A program made the translations under genes and the position numbers. A stretch of 36,879 nucleotides of DNA from an uncultured Verrucomicrobiota bacterium (GTDB lineage: Bacteria > Verrucomicrobiota > Verrucomicrobiia > Verrucomicrobiales > Akkermansiaceae): NCBI GenBank assembly GCA_913063525.1, contig CAJXYV010000009.1:1-36879 (forward strand). Reading direction: 5' to 3'. The notes under the pieces were generated by a model. The model ran no database searches and was not told where the DNA came from. It saw only the letters and a program-made list of their open reading frames with translations. The stretch's first letter is position 1. Every line of letters starts with the position of its first letter. Shown here piece by piece: positions 17,046 through 24,173 of the stretch.

Positions 17046-17672
17046 ATGGACAGTATCCATCTTCCCGAGCGCTGCGGCGTAATGCTTTTACCCAACTGCA
17101 CGCTATTCCCCCACGGGGGCCTGCCTCTCTACATTTTCGAACCCCGCTATCGCAAAATGCTGGAGGAATCGCTAGAAGGTGATTGCTTTTTCGCCGTGGC
17201 GCGACTGTTAGACAACGAGTCGGACGATCTCGCCGATTGCGTGGCACCCGTGGGGACCATCAGTCTGGTTCGGGCCTCGCGCGAGCGCGACGACGGCACT
17301 TCCGAGCTACTGGTCCACGGCGTCATGAGGGTAAAATTCACCGACTGGCACTATGGCCGCGACTACCCATTCGCCAGCATCGAGCCCGTGACCTCGGTGT
17401 TCGTGCCGGAGGAGCAGGCCGAGGCGGCTATCAAAACCATGCGCGGTGCCGTGGAAGATGTCGTAGCCCCCTTGTCCGAGGAAGTGCAGTCGGGAATCTT
17501 TGCCCTGCTGGATCGGGCCGATGAGCCGACCCTCATGACCGATATCATTTGCCAGCAATTCATTCACGAAGCGGATTTGCGGCAGCGACTGCTCGAGATG
17601 GCCTCGGTGGGCGAGAGGATCTCGGTCATCTGCGAGTATTTGAGCACCGTCCGCCTCGCGGTCGATGACTGA
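17046..17672 (+). CDS. LON N-terminal (substrate-binding) domain protein
   Basis: The 208-residue protein resembles stand-alone Lon N-terminal domain proteins (PF02190). Diagnostic blocks are MLLPNCTLFPHGGLPLYIFEPRYRKM, followed by FFAVARL, GTISLVR and LLVHGVMRVKF. The C-terminal half is helical (LLEMASVGERISVICEYL). The AAA and protease domains of Lon are absent; the role of such proteins is unknown, although peptide or protein binding is likely. I chose ATG 17046 (MDSIHLPE); an in-frame start at 17025 adds seven residues without family similarity. It is divergent from the ABC operon. A weak hairpin and T-tract follow. Confidence 0.88.
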   Translation: MDSIHLPERCGVMLLPNCTLFPHGGLPLYIFEPRYRKMLEESLEGDCFFAVARLLDNESDDLADCVAPVGTISLVRASRERDDGTSELLVHGVMRVKFTDWHYGRDYPFASIEPVTSVFVPEEQAEAAIKTMRGAVEDVVAPLSEEVQSGIFALLDRADEPTLMTDIICQQFIHEADLRQRLLEMASVGERISVICEYLSTVRLAVDD

Positions 17673-17695
17673 GTCCAGCTGGCCTCATCGTTTGC

Positions 17696-17731
17696 CTGAA
17701 TCCCGGAGATTCAGCTTCGCGTGATTTTTTT
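17696..17731 (+). terminator. Possible weak terminator after the LON-domain gene
   Basis: CTGAATC (17696-17702) and GATTCAG (17708-17714) form a 7-bp stem with a CCGGA loop. A run of seven T follows about 11 bases later. The gap between stem and T-run makes this a weak candidate. Confidence 0.35.
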
Positions 17732-17742
17732 CCAAGAATTTC

Positions 17743-17771
17743 TTGCATCTTCGGTGTGCTGACCATAACAA
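17743..17771 (+). promoter_or_regulatory. Putative tRNA-Leu promoter
   Basis: TTGCAT (17743-17748) and TAACAA (17766-17771) with a 17-bp spacer fit a housekeeping-type promoter. A start near 17778 would lie about 15 bp before the mature tRNA. Confidence 0.4.
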
Positions 17772-17792
17772 GTGCGTCCACCCAACCCGAAT

Positions 17793-17874
17793 GCTCGGAT
17801 GGCGGAATTGGTAGACGCGCTAGACTAAGGATCTAGTAGGGTAACCTGTGGAGGTTCGAGTCCTCTTTCGAGCA
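17793..17874 (+). tRNA. tRNA-Leu, anticodon AAG
   Basis: The 82-nt cloverleaf is complete. The acceptor stem is GCTCGGA/TTCGAGC with discriminator A at 17874. The anticodon stem is 17820-17824 with 17832-17836. The T arm is GGAGG, loop TTCGAGT, CCTCT. A 13-nt variable arm with an AGG/CCT stem (17837-17849) marks a class II tRNA. The seven-base anticodon loop C-T-A-A-G-G-A gives anticodon AAG at 17827-17829, reading CUU and, if A34 is edited to inosine, CUC and CUA. CCA is not encoded. Most bacteria use GAG here, so A34 is unusual. Confidence 0.93.
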
Positions 17875-17902
17875 CTTTTATTCTACGGAATGTGGGTCAT
17901 GA

Positions 17903-17938
17903 AAGGCGAAGGAAGTAATTCCTTCGCCTTCATTGTTT
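17903..17938 (+). terminator. Intrinsic terminator after tRNA-Leu
   Basis: GGCGAAGGAA (17905-17914) pairs perfectly with TTCCTTCGCC (17919-17928) around a GTAA loop, and two A-T pairs extend the stem. CATTGTTT follows. It is the strongest hairpin in this region and sits 29 bp after the tRNA. Confidence 0.7.
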
Positions 17939-18033
17939 CTGCGGTGCTTTGATTGTTCCCAAACCTGCGGCGGGTGGCGATTTTTTCGCGCATTGCAGGG
18001 TCTGCGGATTCCCGCTTGATTGCTGGCAGCTCC

Positions 18034-18657
18034 ATGCCCGATTTATCCCTAGAGATCGCCCTCCAAGCACGCGGACTGTGCCGCATTGCGGGAATTGATG
18101 AGGCAGGTCGCGGCCCTCTGGCCGGACCAGTGTCGGCTGCAGCGGTGATTTTACCCAACGGATTCACCTGCCCGGGATTGGACGACTCCAAGAAAATCAG
18201 CGCCCTCAAGCGCGAGCGACTTTACGAACAGCTGACGACCGACCCTGCGATCGCGTGGAGCGTCGCGACCGCAGATCGCGAAGAAATCGACCGTCTCAAC
18301 ATTCTGCGCGCGACTCATTTGGCGATGCGCCGCGCCGTCGAGGGGCTCGCGCCGCTGCCGGATCACTGCCTGATCGACGGACTGCCGGTCAGAGATTTTC
18401 CGTTGCCGCACGACGGCATTGTCAAAGGCGACGGGCTTTCACTCTCGATCGCGGCGGCAAGCATCATTGCCAAGGTCACGCGCGACCGAATCATGTGCGA
18501 GATTGATGCGGAGTTTCCCCAGTTTGGCTTTTCAAAGCATCAAGGATATGGCACAAAGATGCATCTTGAAGCTCTACGGATACACGGCCCTTGTTGCCAG
18601 CATCGTCGCTCGTTTCAGCCGGTCGCTCAACTCACCCTGTCGTTTGGCGACGGCTGA
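18034..18657 (+). CDS. rnhB: Ribonuclease HII
   Basis: RNase HII cuts the RNA strand of RNA-DNA hybrids and starts removal of single ribonucleotides from DNA. The 207-residue protein has GIDEAGRGPLAGPV at residues 20-33 with catalytic D22 and E23. The other acidic residues are D115 (LIDG) and probably D151 (AKVTRDRIM), preceded by SIAAASIIAKV. The C-terminus has YGTKMHLEAL-HGPCCQHRRSF, the family block in which HR-SF is conserved. I chose ATG 18034; upstream in-frame codons to 17953 lack family similarity. Its 3' end overlaps the start of yraN. Confidence 0.95.
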   Translation: MPDLSLEIALQARGLCRIAGIDEAGRGPLAGPVSAAAVILPNGFTCPGLDDSKKISALKRERLYEQLTTDPAIAWSVATADREEIDRLNILRATHLAMRRAVEGLAPLPDHCLIDGLPVRDFPLPHDGIVKGDGLSLSIAAASIIAKVTRDRIMCEIDAEFPQFGFSKHQGYGTKMHLEALRIHGPCCQHRRSFQPVAQLTLSFGDG

Positions 18658-19024
18658 TGGGCAGACGCGCAGCCGCATCTGGATCGGCAATTATGGCGAA
18701 AAAGTGGCCGCCGACTGGTTGCGTGCCCACGGCTGTAAAATTCTTGCCAGAAACTACCGCGGACCACATCGCGGCGAGGTCGATATCGTGGCGAGGGATC
18801 ACAAGCTGCTGCTCTTTATCGAGGTGAAGACGCGCCGTGTGGGTGCCAGGATCCGCGGCTTCGATGCGATCAACAAAGAAAAGCAGGGCTTGGTCGAGCG
18901 CGGGGCCAACGCCTGGCTCAAGCTCCTCGGCACGCGCGATGTGCCGTGGCGCTTCGACGTGATCGAAGTCCAAGTCGAGGACGATCAGAGACCACGGGTC
19001 AACCACATCAAAGATGCCTTCTAG
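18644..19024 (+). CDS. YraN / UPF0102 family protein
   Basis: The protein has the UPF0102 (YraN) endonuclease-like fold: GNYGEKVAADWLRAHG, ILARNYRGPHRGEVDIVARD, LLFIEVKTRR and the C-terminal FDVIEV. The E..D..ExK pattern (GEVDIVA, IEVKTR) is that of a restriction-endonuclease-like core, but no activity is established for the family. No ATG lies at the expected start. A TTG at 18644 gives 126 residues, the family norm, with a 14-bp overlap with rnhB. The only upstream in-frame ATG (18548) would add 32 residues inside conserved rnhB sequence. rnhB and yraN are often neighbours in bacteria, which supports the call. Confidence 0.87.
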   Translation: MATADGQTRSRIWIGNYGEKVAADWLRAHGCKILARNYRGPHRGEVDIVARDHKLLLFIEVKTRRVGARIRGFDAINKEKQGLVERGANAWLKLLGTRDVPWRFDVIEVQVEDDQRPRVNHIKDAF

Positions 19025-19216
19025 TCGCATGGAAGCACACGAAATCTAAGCCCGACCTCTCAGAATTAGCAGCTCGTGCGAGGGGGGCGCGCGATGTCCT
19101 GCTTAGCGCGATTTGCGCGCGACCGTTGCGATTTGCAACGCTTTCATGGGCGGGTTTAGGATTTCACCTATATTCGGAGTGCTTCGATTCAGCAGGTTAT
19201 CGTGAATGCCCGCGAT

Positions 19217-19232
19217 TGGCACCGTTCCTGCG
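19217..19232 (+). promoter_or_regulatory. Possible sigma-54-type promoter
   Basis: TGGCAC (19217-19222), five bases, then CTGCG (19228-19232) closely match the sigma-54 -24/-12 consensus TGGCAC-N5-TTGCW. The essential GG and GC are 10 bp apart as required; the one clear mismatch is C for T before TGC. A start near 19243 would lie 30 bp before the DUF1328 gene. No enhancer-binding site was identified. In the 248-bp region before that gene, hairpins with GCGATTTGC cores occur at about 19106-19140. Confidence 0.4.
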
Positions 19233-19272
19233 AGAAAAAAGTCACCTGATTCTGGCGAAACCAAAGCGCACG

Positions 19273-19473
19273 ATGCTCACCTGGCCCCTCAGATTTTTAA
19301 TTCTTACCGTCACTTCGGCTTTTTTTGGGTTTGGCGGCATCGCAGGCAGCTTTGGCTGGCTACTCAGGATTCTATTTGTCGCTTTCCTGCTTCTCCTCAT
19401 TGCTTCCACCATCGCCCGAGGACTGCGCGGGAATACTCGCACCAACTACTCTCGCAACCCCAATCCCCCCTAA
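19273..19473 (+). CDS. Small DUF1328 (UPF0391) membrane protein
   Basis: The 66-residue protein has the DUF1328 pattern: a first hydrophobic helix ending in the conserved SAFFGFGGIAG, then a second helix WLLRILFVAFLLLLIASTIA. E. coli YtjA is a well-known member; the family is small and often linked to stress conditions, with unknown function. I chose ATG 19273 because the homology starts at MLTWPLRFLIL. It ends one base before the next start codon (TAA C ATG), so the two genes are probably translationally coupled. Confidence 0.85.
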   Translation: MLTWPLRFLILTVTSAFFGFGGIAGSFGWLLRILFVAFLLLLIASTIARGLRGNTRTNYSRNPNPP

Positions 19474-19474
19474 C

Positions 19475-19819
19475 ATGAACTCAATCCTACTCAATGACAA
19501 CCGCGCCGCGGGACTTCTCAACCGCGTCCGCGAAGATGTTTCCCATTTGCGCGAAGACGTCGGCCATTTGTTAAGCCACACCACCCGGGAGACCTTGCCA
19601 AGCAGCGCCCGCGGAATCGCAAATCAGGCAAAGTCCCAGATTGCCGCCGGCGGTGCCTACGCCGCTAGCCGGTTCCGTGAACTGGGCGAGGCACCCGCCA
19701 AACAAAAGGCAGGTTGGATCGGCGGCGCACTGCTCGTTGGTATCCTCGCCGCAGCCGGAGCTTATGCTTTTAGCCACAATGGCCATTCACAAACCCACCA
19801 TGGCAGCGCGGACACCTAA
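19475..19819 (+). CDS. Small tail-anchored protein, DUF883/YqjD-like layout
   Basis: The 114-residue product has a polar, charged N-terminal half (NRVREDVSHLREDVGHLLSH, amphipathic helix), a central helix rich in Ala/Gly, and a single membrane helix at about 80-100 (GWIGGALLVGILAAAGAYAF) followed by a His-rich tail. This order resembles the ElaB/YqjD (DUF883) stress proteins, which attach to the inner membrane by a C-terminal helix, but the sequence match is weak. It lies one base downstream of the DUF1328 gene and probably shares its promoter. Confidence 0.7.
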   Translation: MNSILLNDNRAAGLLNRVREDVSHLREDVGHLLSHTTRETLPSSARGIANQAKSQIAAGGAYAASRFRELGEAPAKQKAGWIGGALLVGILAAAGAYAFSHNGHSQTHHGSADT

Positions 19820-20078
19820 AAAACATTGGCTCCCCCACGTTCGCCACCGCCATTCGGGCTATCCGACTGGCGATTCCGAGCGGCTGATTTTTCCAAGCTT
19901 GCAGTGAAAGCGGAAACAGCGGAACCCCACAAGTATGGCATCGGCCAACGAGCAGCCACCCGCCTGCCGTCCGACACTCCACACACCCGACACTCGACGT
20001 GCGGTCCTTACTTCCAGCTTGCGGTGGCGGGCGGGGTGGGGAGAATCTAGGGCAGACGCGCGGCGTCCCTGATTTGAT

Positions 20079-20849
20079 ATGACAAAATTCCGCCCATGCA
20101 TCGATCTCCACCAAGGTAAGGTGAAACAAATCGTGGGCGGGAGTCTGCGGGACACGGGGGCGGGGCCGACGGAGAATTTTGTGTCGGACCGGCCGGCGGG
20201 GTGGTTTGCGGAGCGGTTCCGCGAGGATAATCTCACGGGTGGGCATGTGATCAAGCTGGGTCCGGGCAATGATGCGGCGGCGCGGGAGGCGCTGGCGGCT
20301 TGGCGGGGCGGGTTGCAGATCGGCGGCGGGATCGGGGTGGAGAATGCGGCGGAGTGGCTGGATGCGGGGGCGAGCCATGTGATTGTGACATCGGCATTGT
20401 TTGATGCGGAGGGGAAGTTTCTGGAGGAGACGCTGGCGGCATTGGTGCGGGCGATCGGGAAGGAGCGGTTGGTGATCGATCTTTCGTGCCGGAGGACGGC
20501 GGATGGCTGGACGGTGGCGATGAACCGCTGGCAAACGCTGACCAACCTGAGGGTGGACCACGCGACGCTGGATCGGTTGTTGCCGTTTTGTGATGAGTTT
20601 TTGATCCACGCGGCGGATGTGGAGGGGCTGTGCGGCGGGATCGATGCGGAGTTGGTGGAGTTGTTGGGCAACTGGGGGAAATACCCGGTGACTTACGCGG
20701 GTGGTGCAGCGACGATGGCGGACTTGCGGCTGGTGGAGCAGGCGGGGCGCGGACGGGTGGATGTGACGGTGGGCAGTGCGCTGGATCTTTTTGGAGGTAA
20801 TGGGTTGGTTTATAGCGAATTGGTTAGATGGAACGGCCGTTTGGCGTGA
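20079..20849 (+). CDS. hisA: Eukaryotic-type HisA (ProFAR isomerase)
   Basis: HisA catalyses the Amadori rearrangement of ProFAR to PRFAR, the fourth step of histidine synthesis. The 256-residue TIM barrel matches the yeast HIS6-like subfamily rather than ordinary bacterial HisA: TKFRPCIDLHQGKVKQIVGG, then GGHVIKLGPGNDAA, LQIGGGIGVENA, HVIVTSALF, LVIDLSCRR and FLIHAADVEGLCGGID. The likely catalytic aspartates D9 and D134 fall at the same numbers I recall for the yeast enzyme. No other his gene is nearby. The 259 bp before it (19820-20078) holds nothing I recognise. It lies 52 bp before the PDH genes. Confidence 0.88.
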   Translation: MTKFRPCIDLHQGKVKQIVGGSLRDTGAGPTENFVSDRPAGWFAERFREDNLTGGHVIKLGPGNDAAAREALAAWRGGLQIGGGIGVENAAEWLDAGASHVIVTSALFDAEGKFLEETLAALVRAIGKERLVIDLSCRRTADGWTVAMNRWQTLTNLRVDHATLDRLLPFCDEFLIHAADVEGLCGGIDAELVELLGNWGKYPVTYAGGAATMADLRLVEQAGRGRVDVTVGSALDLFGGNGLVYSELVRWNGRLA

Positions 20850-20865
20850 GATTGCGGGAAAGCGG

Positions 20866-20893
20866 TTGCAGGTTCCAGAAGGCGTGTCATAAG
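20866..20893 (+). promoter_or_regulatory. Putative promoter of the PDH genes
   Basis: TTGCAG (20866-20871) and CATAAG (20888-20893) with a 16-bp spacer resemble a housekeeping promoter. The predicted start near 20900 lies two bases before the GTG at 20902 and 17 bases before the ATG at 20917. I saw no Rex operator (TTGTGA-N6-TCACAA type) in this region. Confidence 0.35.
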
Positions 20894-20901
20894 CTGGCCC
20901 C

Positions 20902-21939
20902 GTGCCGCACTTGGATATGCAACCATTCACCGACGGAGCGGTGACGAATCGGGATTTTTTGCGATCGACATTGCAGTCGATGCTTCGCGCCCGGATTCTG
21001 GAAAACAAGCTATCGAGCCTGTATAAGGCGGGGAAAATCGTGGGTGGGGTGTATCTGGGACGCGGGCAAGAGGCGGTGAGTGCGACGTTGGGGACGGCCT
21101 TGATCCAAGGCAGGGACTTTTTCGCGCCGCTGATCCGCGACCAGGCAGGACGCACGGCATTTGGCGAGCCGCTGATCGATTGCACGCGGACTTACCTCGG
21201 ATCGGTCGAAGGGCCGATGCGCGGGCGCGACGGGAATATCCACCGCGGGCGGCCAAGTATGGGAATGCCAGCGATGATTTCCCACCTAGGGGCGCAGGTG
21301 CCAGTGGTGGCGGGTATGCTTTTTGCGAAGCGACTGCAAGGTACGCTAACCGGACGGGTGGGTGCGACGTGTATCGGCGATGGCGCGACATCGACCGGTG
21401 CATTTCACGAAGGACTGAACACCGCCGCGGTGGAAAAACTGCCACTGGTGGTGGTGGTGGCGAACAATCAATTTGCCTACTCGACGCCGAATGACCGCCA
21501 GTTTGCCTGCGGCGACTTGGTGGAGCGGGCGCGCGGCTATGGGATCGGCGGATTTTCGGTGGATGGCACGGACTTGCTGGCCTGTGCCTCGGTGATCGGT
21601 GAGGCGGTGCGACGGGCACGCCATGGCGGTGGCCCGCAGATGGTGGTGGCGCAACTGCTGCGACTGTCCGGCCACGGCGAACACGACGATGGATCCTATG
21701 TGCCGACCGATGTGCGCGAGGGTTACTATGGACGCGACTGCATCGATGTAGCGATCGGCCAACTGGTGGAAAACCAGATGGCGACGGCAGCAGAAATTTC
21801 TGAGTGGCAGGATGAAATTGCCGAAGAGGTGCAGCGCGCGGTGGCGCAAGCGCAACAGGAGGCAACTCCGGATCCCTATCTCGAGGACTGGACCGCGCTG
21901 TCCACCCGTTTTCCCATTTCCCAGTCAACAGCCCAGTGA
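20902..21939 (+). CDS. Pyruvate dehydrogenase-type E1 component, alpha subunit
   Basis: E1 alpha and beta together decarboxylate pyruvate (or a related 2-oxoacid) with thiamine diphosphate and pass the acyl group to E2 lipoate. The 345-residue protein shows the TPP motif GDG at 159-161 (CIGDGATSTGAFHEGLN) ending in NN at 188-189 (VVANNQFAYSTP). Earlier blocks are GKIVGGVYLGRGQEA, RDQAGRTAFG and GRDGNIHRGRPSMGMPAMISHLGAQ. The phosphorylation-loop-like region is present near residues 255-290. GTG 20902 is the longest start; ATG 20917 (MQPFTDG) is equally possible. The stop overlaps the E1 beta start by four bases (GTGA). Confidence 0.92.
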   Translation: MPHLDMQPFTDGAVTNRDFLRSTLQSMLRARILENKLSSLYKAGKIVGGVYLGRGQEAVSATLGTALIQGRDFFAPLIRDQAGRTAFGEPLIDCTRTYLGSVEGPMRGRDGNIHRGRPSMGMPAMISHLGAQVPVVAGMLFAKRLQGTLTGRVGATCIGDGATSTGAFHEGLNTAAVEKLPLVVVVANNQFAYSTPNDRQFACGDLVERARGYGIGGFSVDGTDLLACASVIGEAVRRARHGGGPQMVVAQLLRLSGHGEHDDGSYVPTDVREGYYGRDCIDVAIGQLVENQMATAAEISEWQDEIAEEVQRAVAQAQQEATPDPYLEDWTALSTRFPISQSTAQ

Positions 21940-22901
21940 GTGTAACCTACATCGACGCTATCCGTGAAGCGCAGGAAAAACTGCTGCGCGAGGACGACCG
22001 CGTGTTCCTATATGGCCAAGACATCGCGACTTTTGGCGGTGCATTCAAGGCGACCAAGGGGCTGGCGGAACAATTTCCGAACCGAGTATTTGATGCGCCT
22101 ATTTCCGAAGATGCGATGATCGGTATGGCAGTGGGGGCTGCCATCGAAGGGATGCGGCCGATCGTGGAAATGCAGTTTGCGGATTTTTCATCGGTGGCGT
22201 TCAACCAGATCGTGAACCAAGCGGCGACGCACTTCTATCGGACGGGTATGCCCATCCCGATCACGGTGCGTCTGCCGTCTGGCGGGACTCCCGGCTCGGG
22301 GCCATTCCATAGCCAGAGCATGGAGGGGATCTATGCCCAGTATCCGGGTCTGGTGGTGCTGACACCGGCGACGGTTTCTGATGCGTATCACATGCTACTG
22401 GACGGTGTGGCGCTGGACGATCCAGTCATCTACTGCGAACACAAGTTTCTCTATCGCTGGCTGAAGGCGAAGTCGATCAATGGCGATCACCTGCCGATCG
22501 GCCAAGCGCGGATCACCCGCCCGGGCAAACACGCAACGGTGGTGGCCTACAGCGCGATGGTCCACGAAGCGGTGCGCGCGGCCGACCGACTCCAGCAAGA
22601 TGGCTGGGAGATCGAAGTGGTGGACCTGCGCTCGGTGAAACCGCTGGACATGGATACGGTGCTGGCCTCTGTGGCACGGACGGGACGCTTGTTAGCGGTG
22701 GGTGAAGCATTCCCATGGGGCGGCGTCACGGCCGAGGTGATCGCGCGAGTGACGGAGGAAGGCTTCCACCTGCTAGACGCGCCACCGCAGCGCCTGAACG
22801 CCCGCGACACGCCTGTCCCCTATCACCCGAAACTCTGGGCAGCGCACCGCCCGACGCCGGAATCGATCTGCGAAGCACTTCGCAAACTACTATCTTTCTA
22901 G
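21936..22901 (+). CDS. Pyruvate dehydrogenase-type E1 component, beta subunit
   Basis: The 321-residue protein is the transketolase-like E1 beta chain, which completes the TPP site with the alpha subunit. Family blocks are clear: VTYIDAIREAQEKLLREDDRV, FLYGQDIATFGGAFKATKGL, DAPISEDAMIGMAVGAAIEG, MRPIVEMQFADF and FNQIVNQAATHFYRTG. The C-terminal domain has VEVVDLRSVKPLDMDTVL-type sequence (EIEVVDLRSVKPLD). It starts with GTG in the GTGA overlap with the alpha gene, so the two are translationally coupled. The next gene, E2, starts 18 bp after its stop. Confidence 0.95.
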   Translation: MSVTYIDAIREAQEKLLREDDRVFLYGQDIATFGGAFKATKGLAEQFPNRVFDAPISEDAMIGMAVGAAIEGMRPIVEMQFADFSSVAFNQIVNQAATHFYRTGMPIPITVRLPSGGTPGSGPFHSQSMEGIYAQYPGLVVLTPATVSDAYHMLLDGVALDDPVIYCEHKFLYRWLKAKSINGDHLPIGQARITRPGKHATVVAYSAMVHEAVRAADRLQQDGWEIEVVDLRSVKPLDMDTVLASVARTGRLLAVGEAFPWGGVTAEVIARVTEEGFHLLDAPPQRLNARDTPVPYHPKLWAAHRPTPESICEALRKLLSF

Positions 22902-22919
22902 TTTCAGCTTTTAGCCAAA

Positions 22920-24155
22920 ATGCCAACGGTACCCATTCTCATGCCCCAACTCGGCGAATCCATCGCCGAAGCCACCGTCATCCGTCTCGGAATCTCGGTG
23001 GGCGATACGGTGCGCACTGACCAGGAAATCATCGAGGTCGAAACCAACAAAGCCGTGATGGGCGTGACCACGCTCTGTGATGGAGTGGTCTCCGAACTGC
23101 GGGCACAGGAAGGGGTTTCTTACTCGGTCGGCACATTGTTAGGGTTATTGAATGTAACGGATGAAGAGATCGCCCGCACCGGCGTGGAGTCATTGGAAGG
23201 GATCGAAGCCAAACGCGGCAGCAGCCAGACGAACAGCCCCGCACAAGCGGAGGCGAACCTGCACTTTGCGCTGGACGATGATGCGTACGAGGAAGCACCC
23301 GCCGTGGTCCCGAGCGTGAAAGGTCTGCCGGTGCCGACGGGAGTTTTAGGAGCGCACTATATTTCTCCGCGCATGCGGGCACGGATGGATGACCTAGGGA
23401 TCCGCGAGGCCGACATTTCCGCCATCGTGGGCACGGGTGCCGGTGGGCGCGTGACGGTGGAAGATTTGGAACGATTCCTCGACTACCTCGATGCGTGGCC
23501 GAGTTCCCCAGCCTCGCCGATGCGCCTAGCCGTGGCCGATGCGATGCGCCGCAGCTGGACCCGTCCGCTGGCGACGGTGGGACTGCCGGTATTGCTCGAC
23601 CGCACGTTAGACCACCGCCGCAACCATTCGCCCAAGCCGGGTCTGACGCTGTATTTGCTTCGTGCCTTTGCCCTCGCCCTCGCTGAAAACCCGACGACAG
23701 CGGGTTATCTCATCGGTGACAAAGTGGTGCATCCGCGTTCGTTTGACATCGGCGTGGCGGTGCAGGTGGAAGACGGAGTGGTCGTCCCCGTGATGCGCAA
23801 AGTGGACCAAAAATCTCTGAGCGAACTGGTGGCGGAATACGACGACCTCGTGGACCGTGCGCGCCGCCGCCGATTGAGCGAGAAGGACTGCAGTGGCGGG
23901 ATTGCTACGGTGACGAACTTTGGCACCTTCGGGCTGACCACCGGCACGCCGATTCCGCTGCCCAATGAGACGCTCATTCTCGGCATCGGTGCCGGGGTCA
24001 AGAAGCCGGTTTGGAGCAAACAAGTCGAAGCATTTCTGCCTGCCACAGAAGCGGATCTGTTGCTGACCTTCGACCACCGTGTGGTGGATGGCGGTGGCGC
24101 GGGAGTCTTGCTCAACCGCGTATCTGGATTTCTCCAGCAGCCGGACAAACTCTAA
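22920..24155 (+). CDS. Dihydrolipoamide acyltransferase (E2 component)
   Basis: The 411-residue E2 has a single lipoyl domain (about 1-78) with lipoylated K44 in EVETNKAVM; many homologues read ETDKA. The E3/E1-binding domain follows (about 140-185, YISPRMRARMDDLGI then GTGAGGRVTVEDLERFL). The acyltransferase domain (about 200-411) ends with the catalytic DHRVVDG: H386 and D390. It passes acetyl groups from E1 to CoA and forms the core of the complex. The linker is short and Gln/Ala/Glu-rich. No dihydrolipoamide dehydrogenase (E3) gene is present in the window. LipB encoded at 11488 may supply its lipoate precursor. Confidence 0.95.
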   Translation: MPTVPILMPQLGESIAEATVIRLGISVGDTVRTDQEIIEVETNKAVMGVTTLCDGVVSELRAQEGVSYSVGTLLGLLNVTDEEIARTGVESLEGIEAKRGSSQTNSPAQAEANLHFALDDDAYEEAPAVVPSVKGLPVPTGVLGAHYISPRMRARMDDLGIREADISAIVGTGAGGRVTVEDLERFLDYLDAWPSSPASPMRLAVADAMRRSWTRPLATVGLPVLLDRTLDHRRNHSPKPGLTLYLLRAFALALAENPTTAGYLIGDKVVHPRSFDIGVAVQVEDGVVVPVMRKVDQKSLSELVAEYDDLVDRARRRRLSEKDCSGGIATVTNFGTFGLTTGTPIPLPNETLILGIGAGVKKPVWSKQVEAFLPATEADLLLTFDHRVVDGGGAGVLLNRVSGFLQQPDKL

Positions 24156-24173
24156 TTCCCTCCCCTGCCGGCC

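Noticed and set aside
19770..21185. Long minus-strand open frame of 471 codons opposite hisA
   Set aside because: It is the antisense shadow of GC-rich hisA and E1 alpha, with low-complexity Pro/Arg/His composition. The plus-strand genes have clear family matches.
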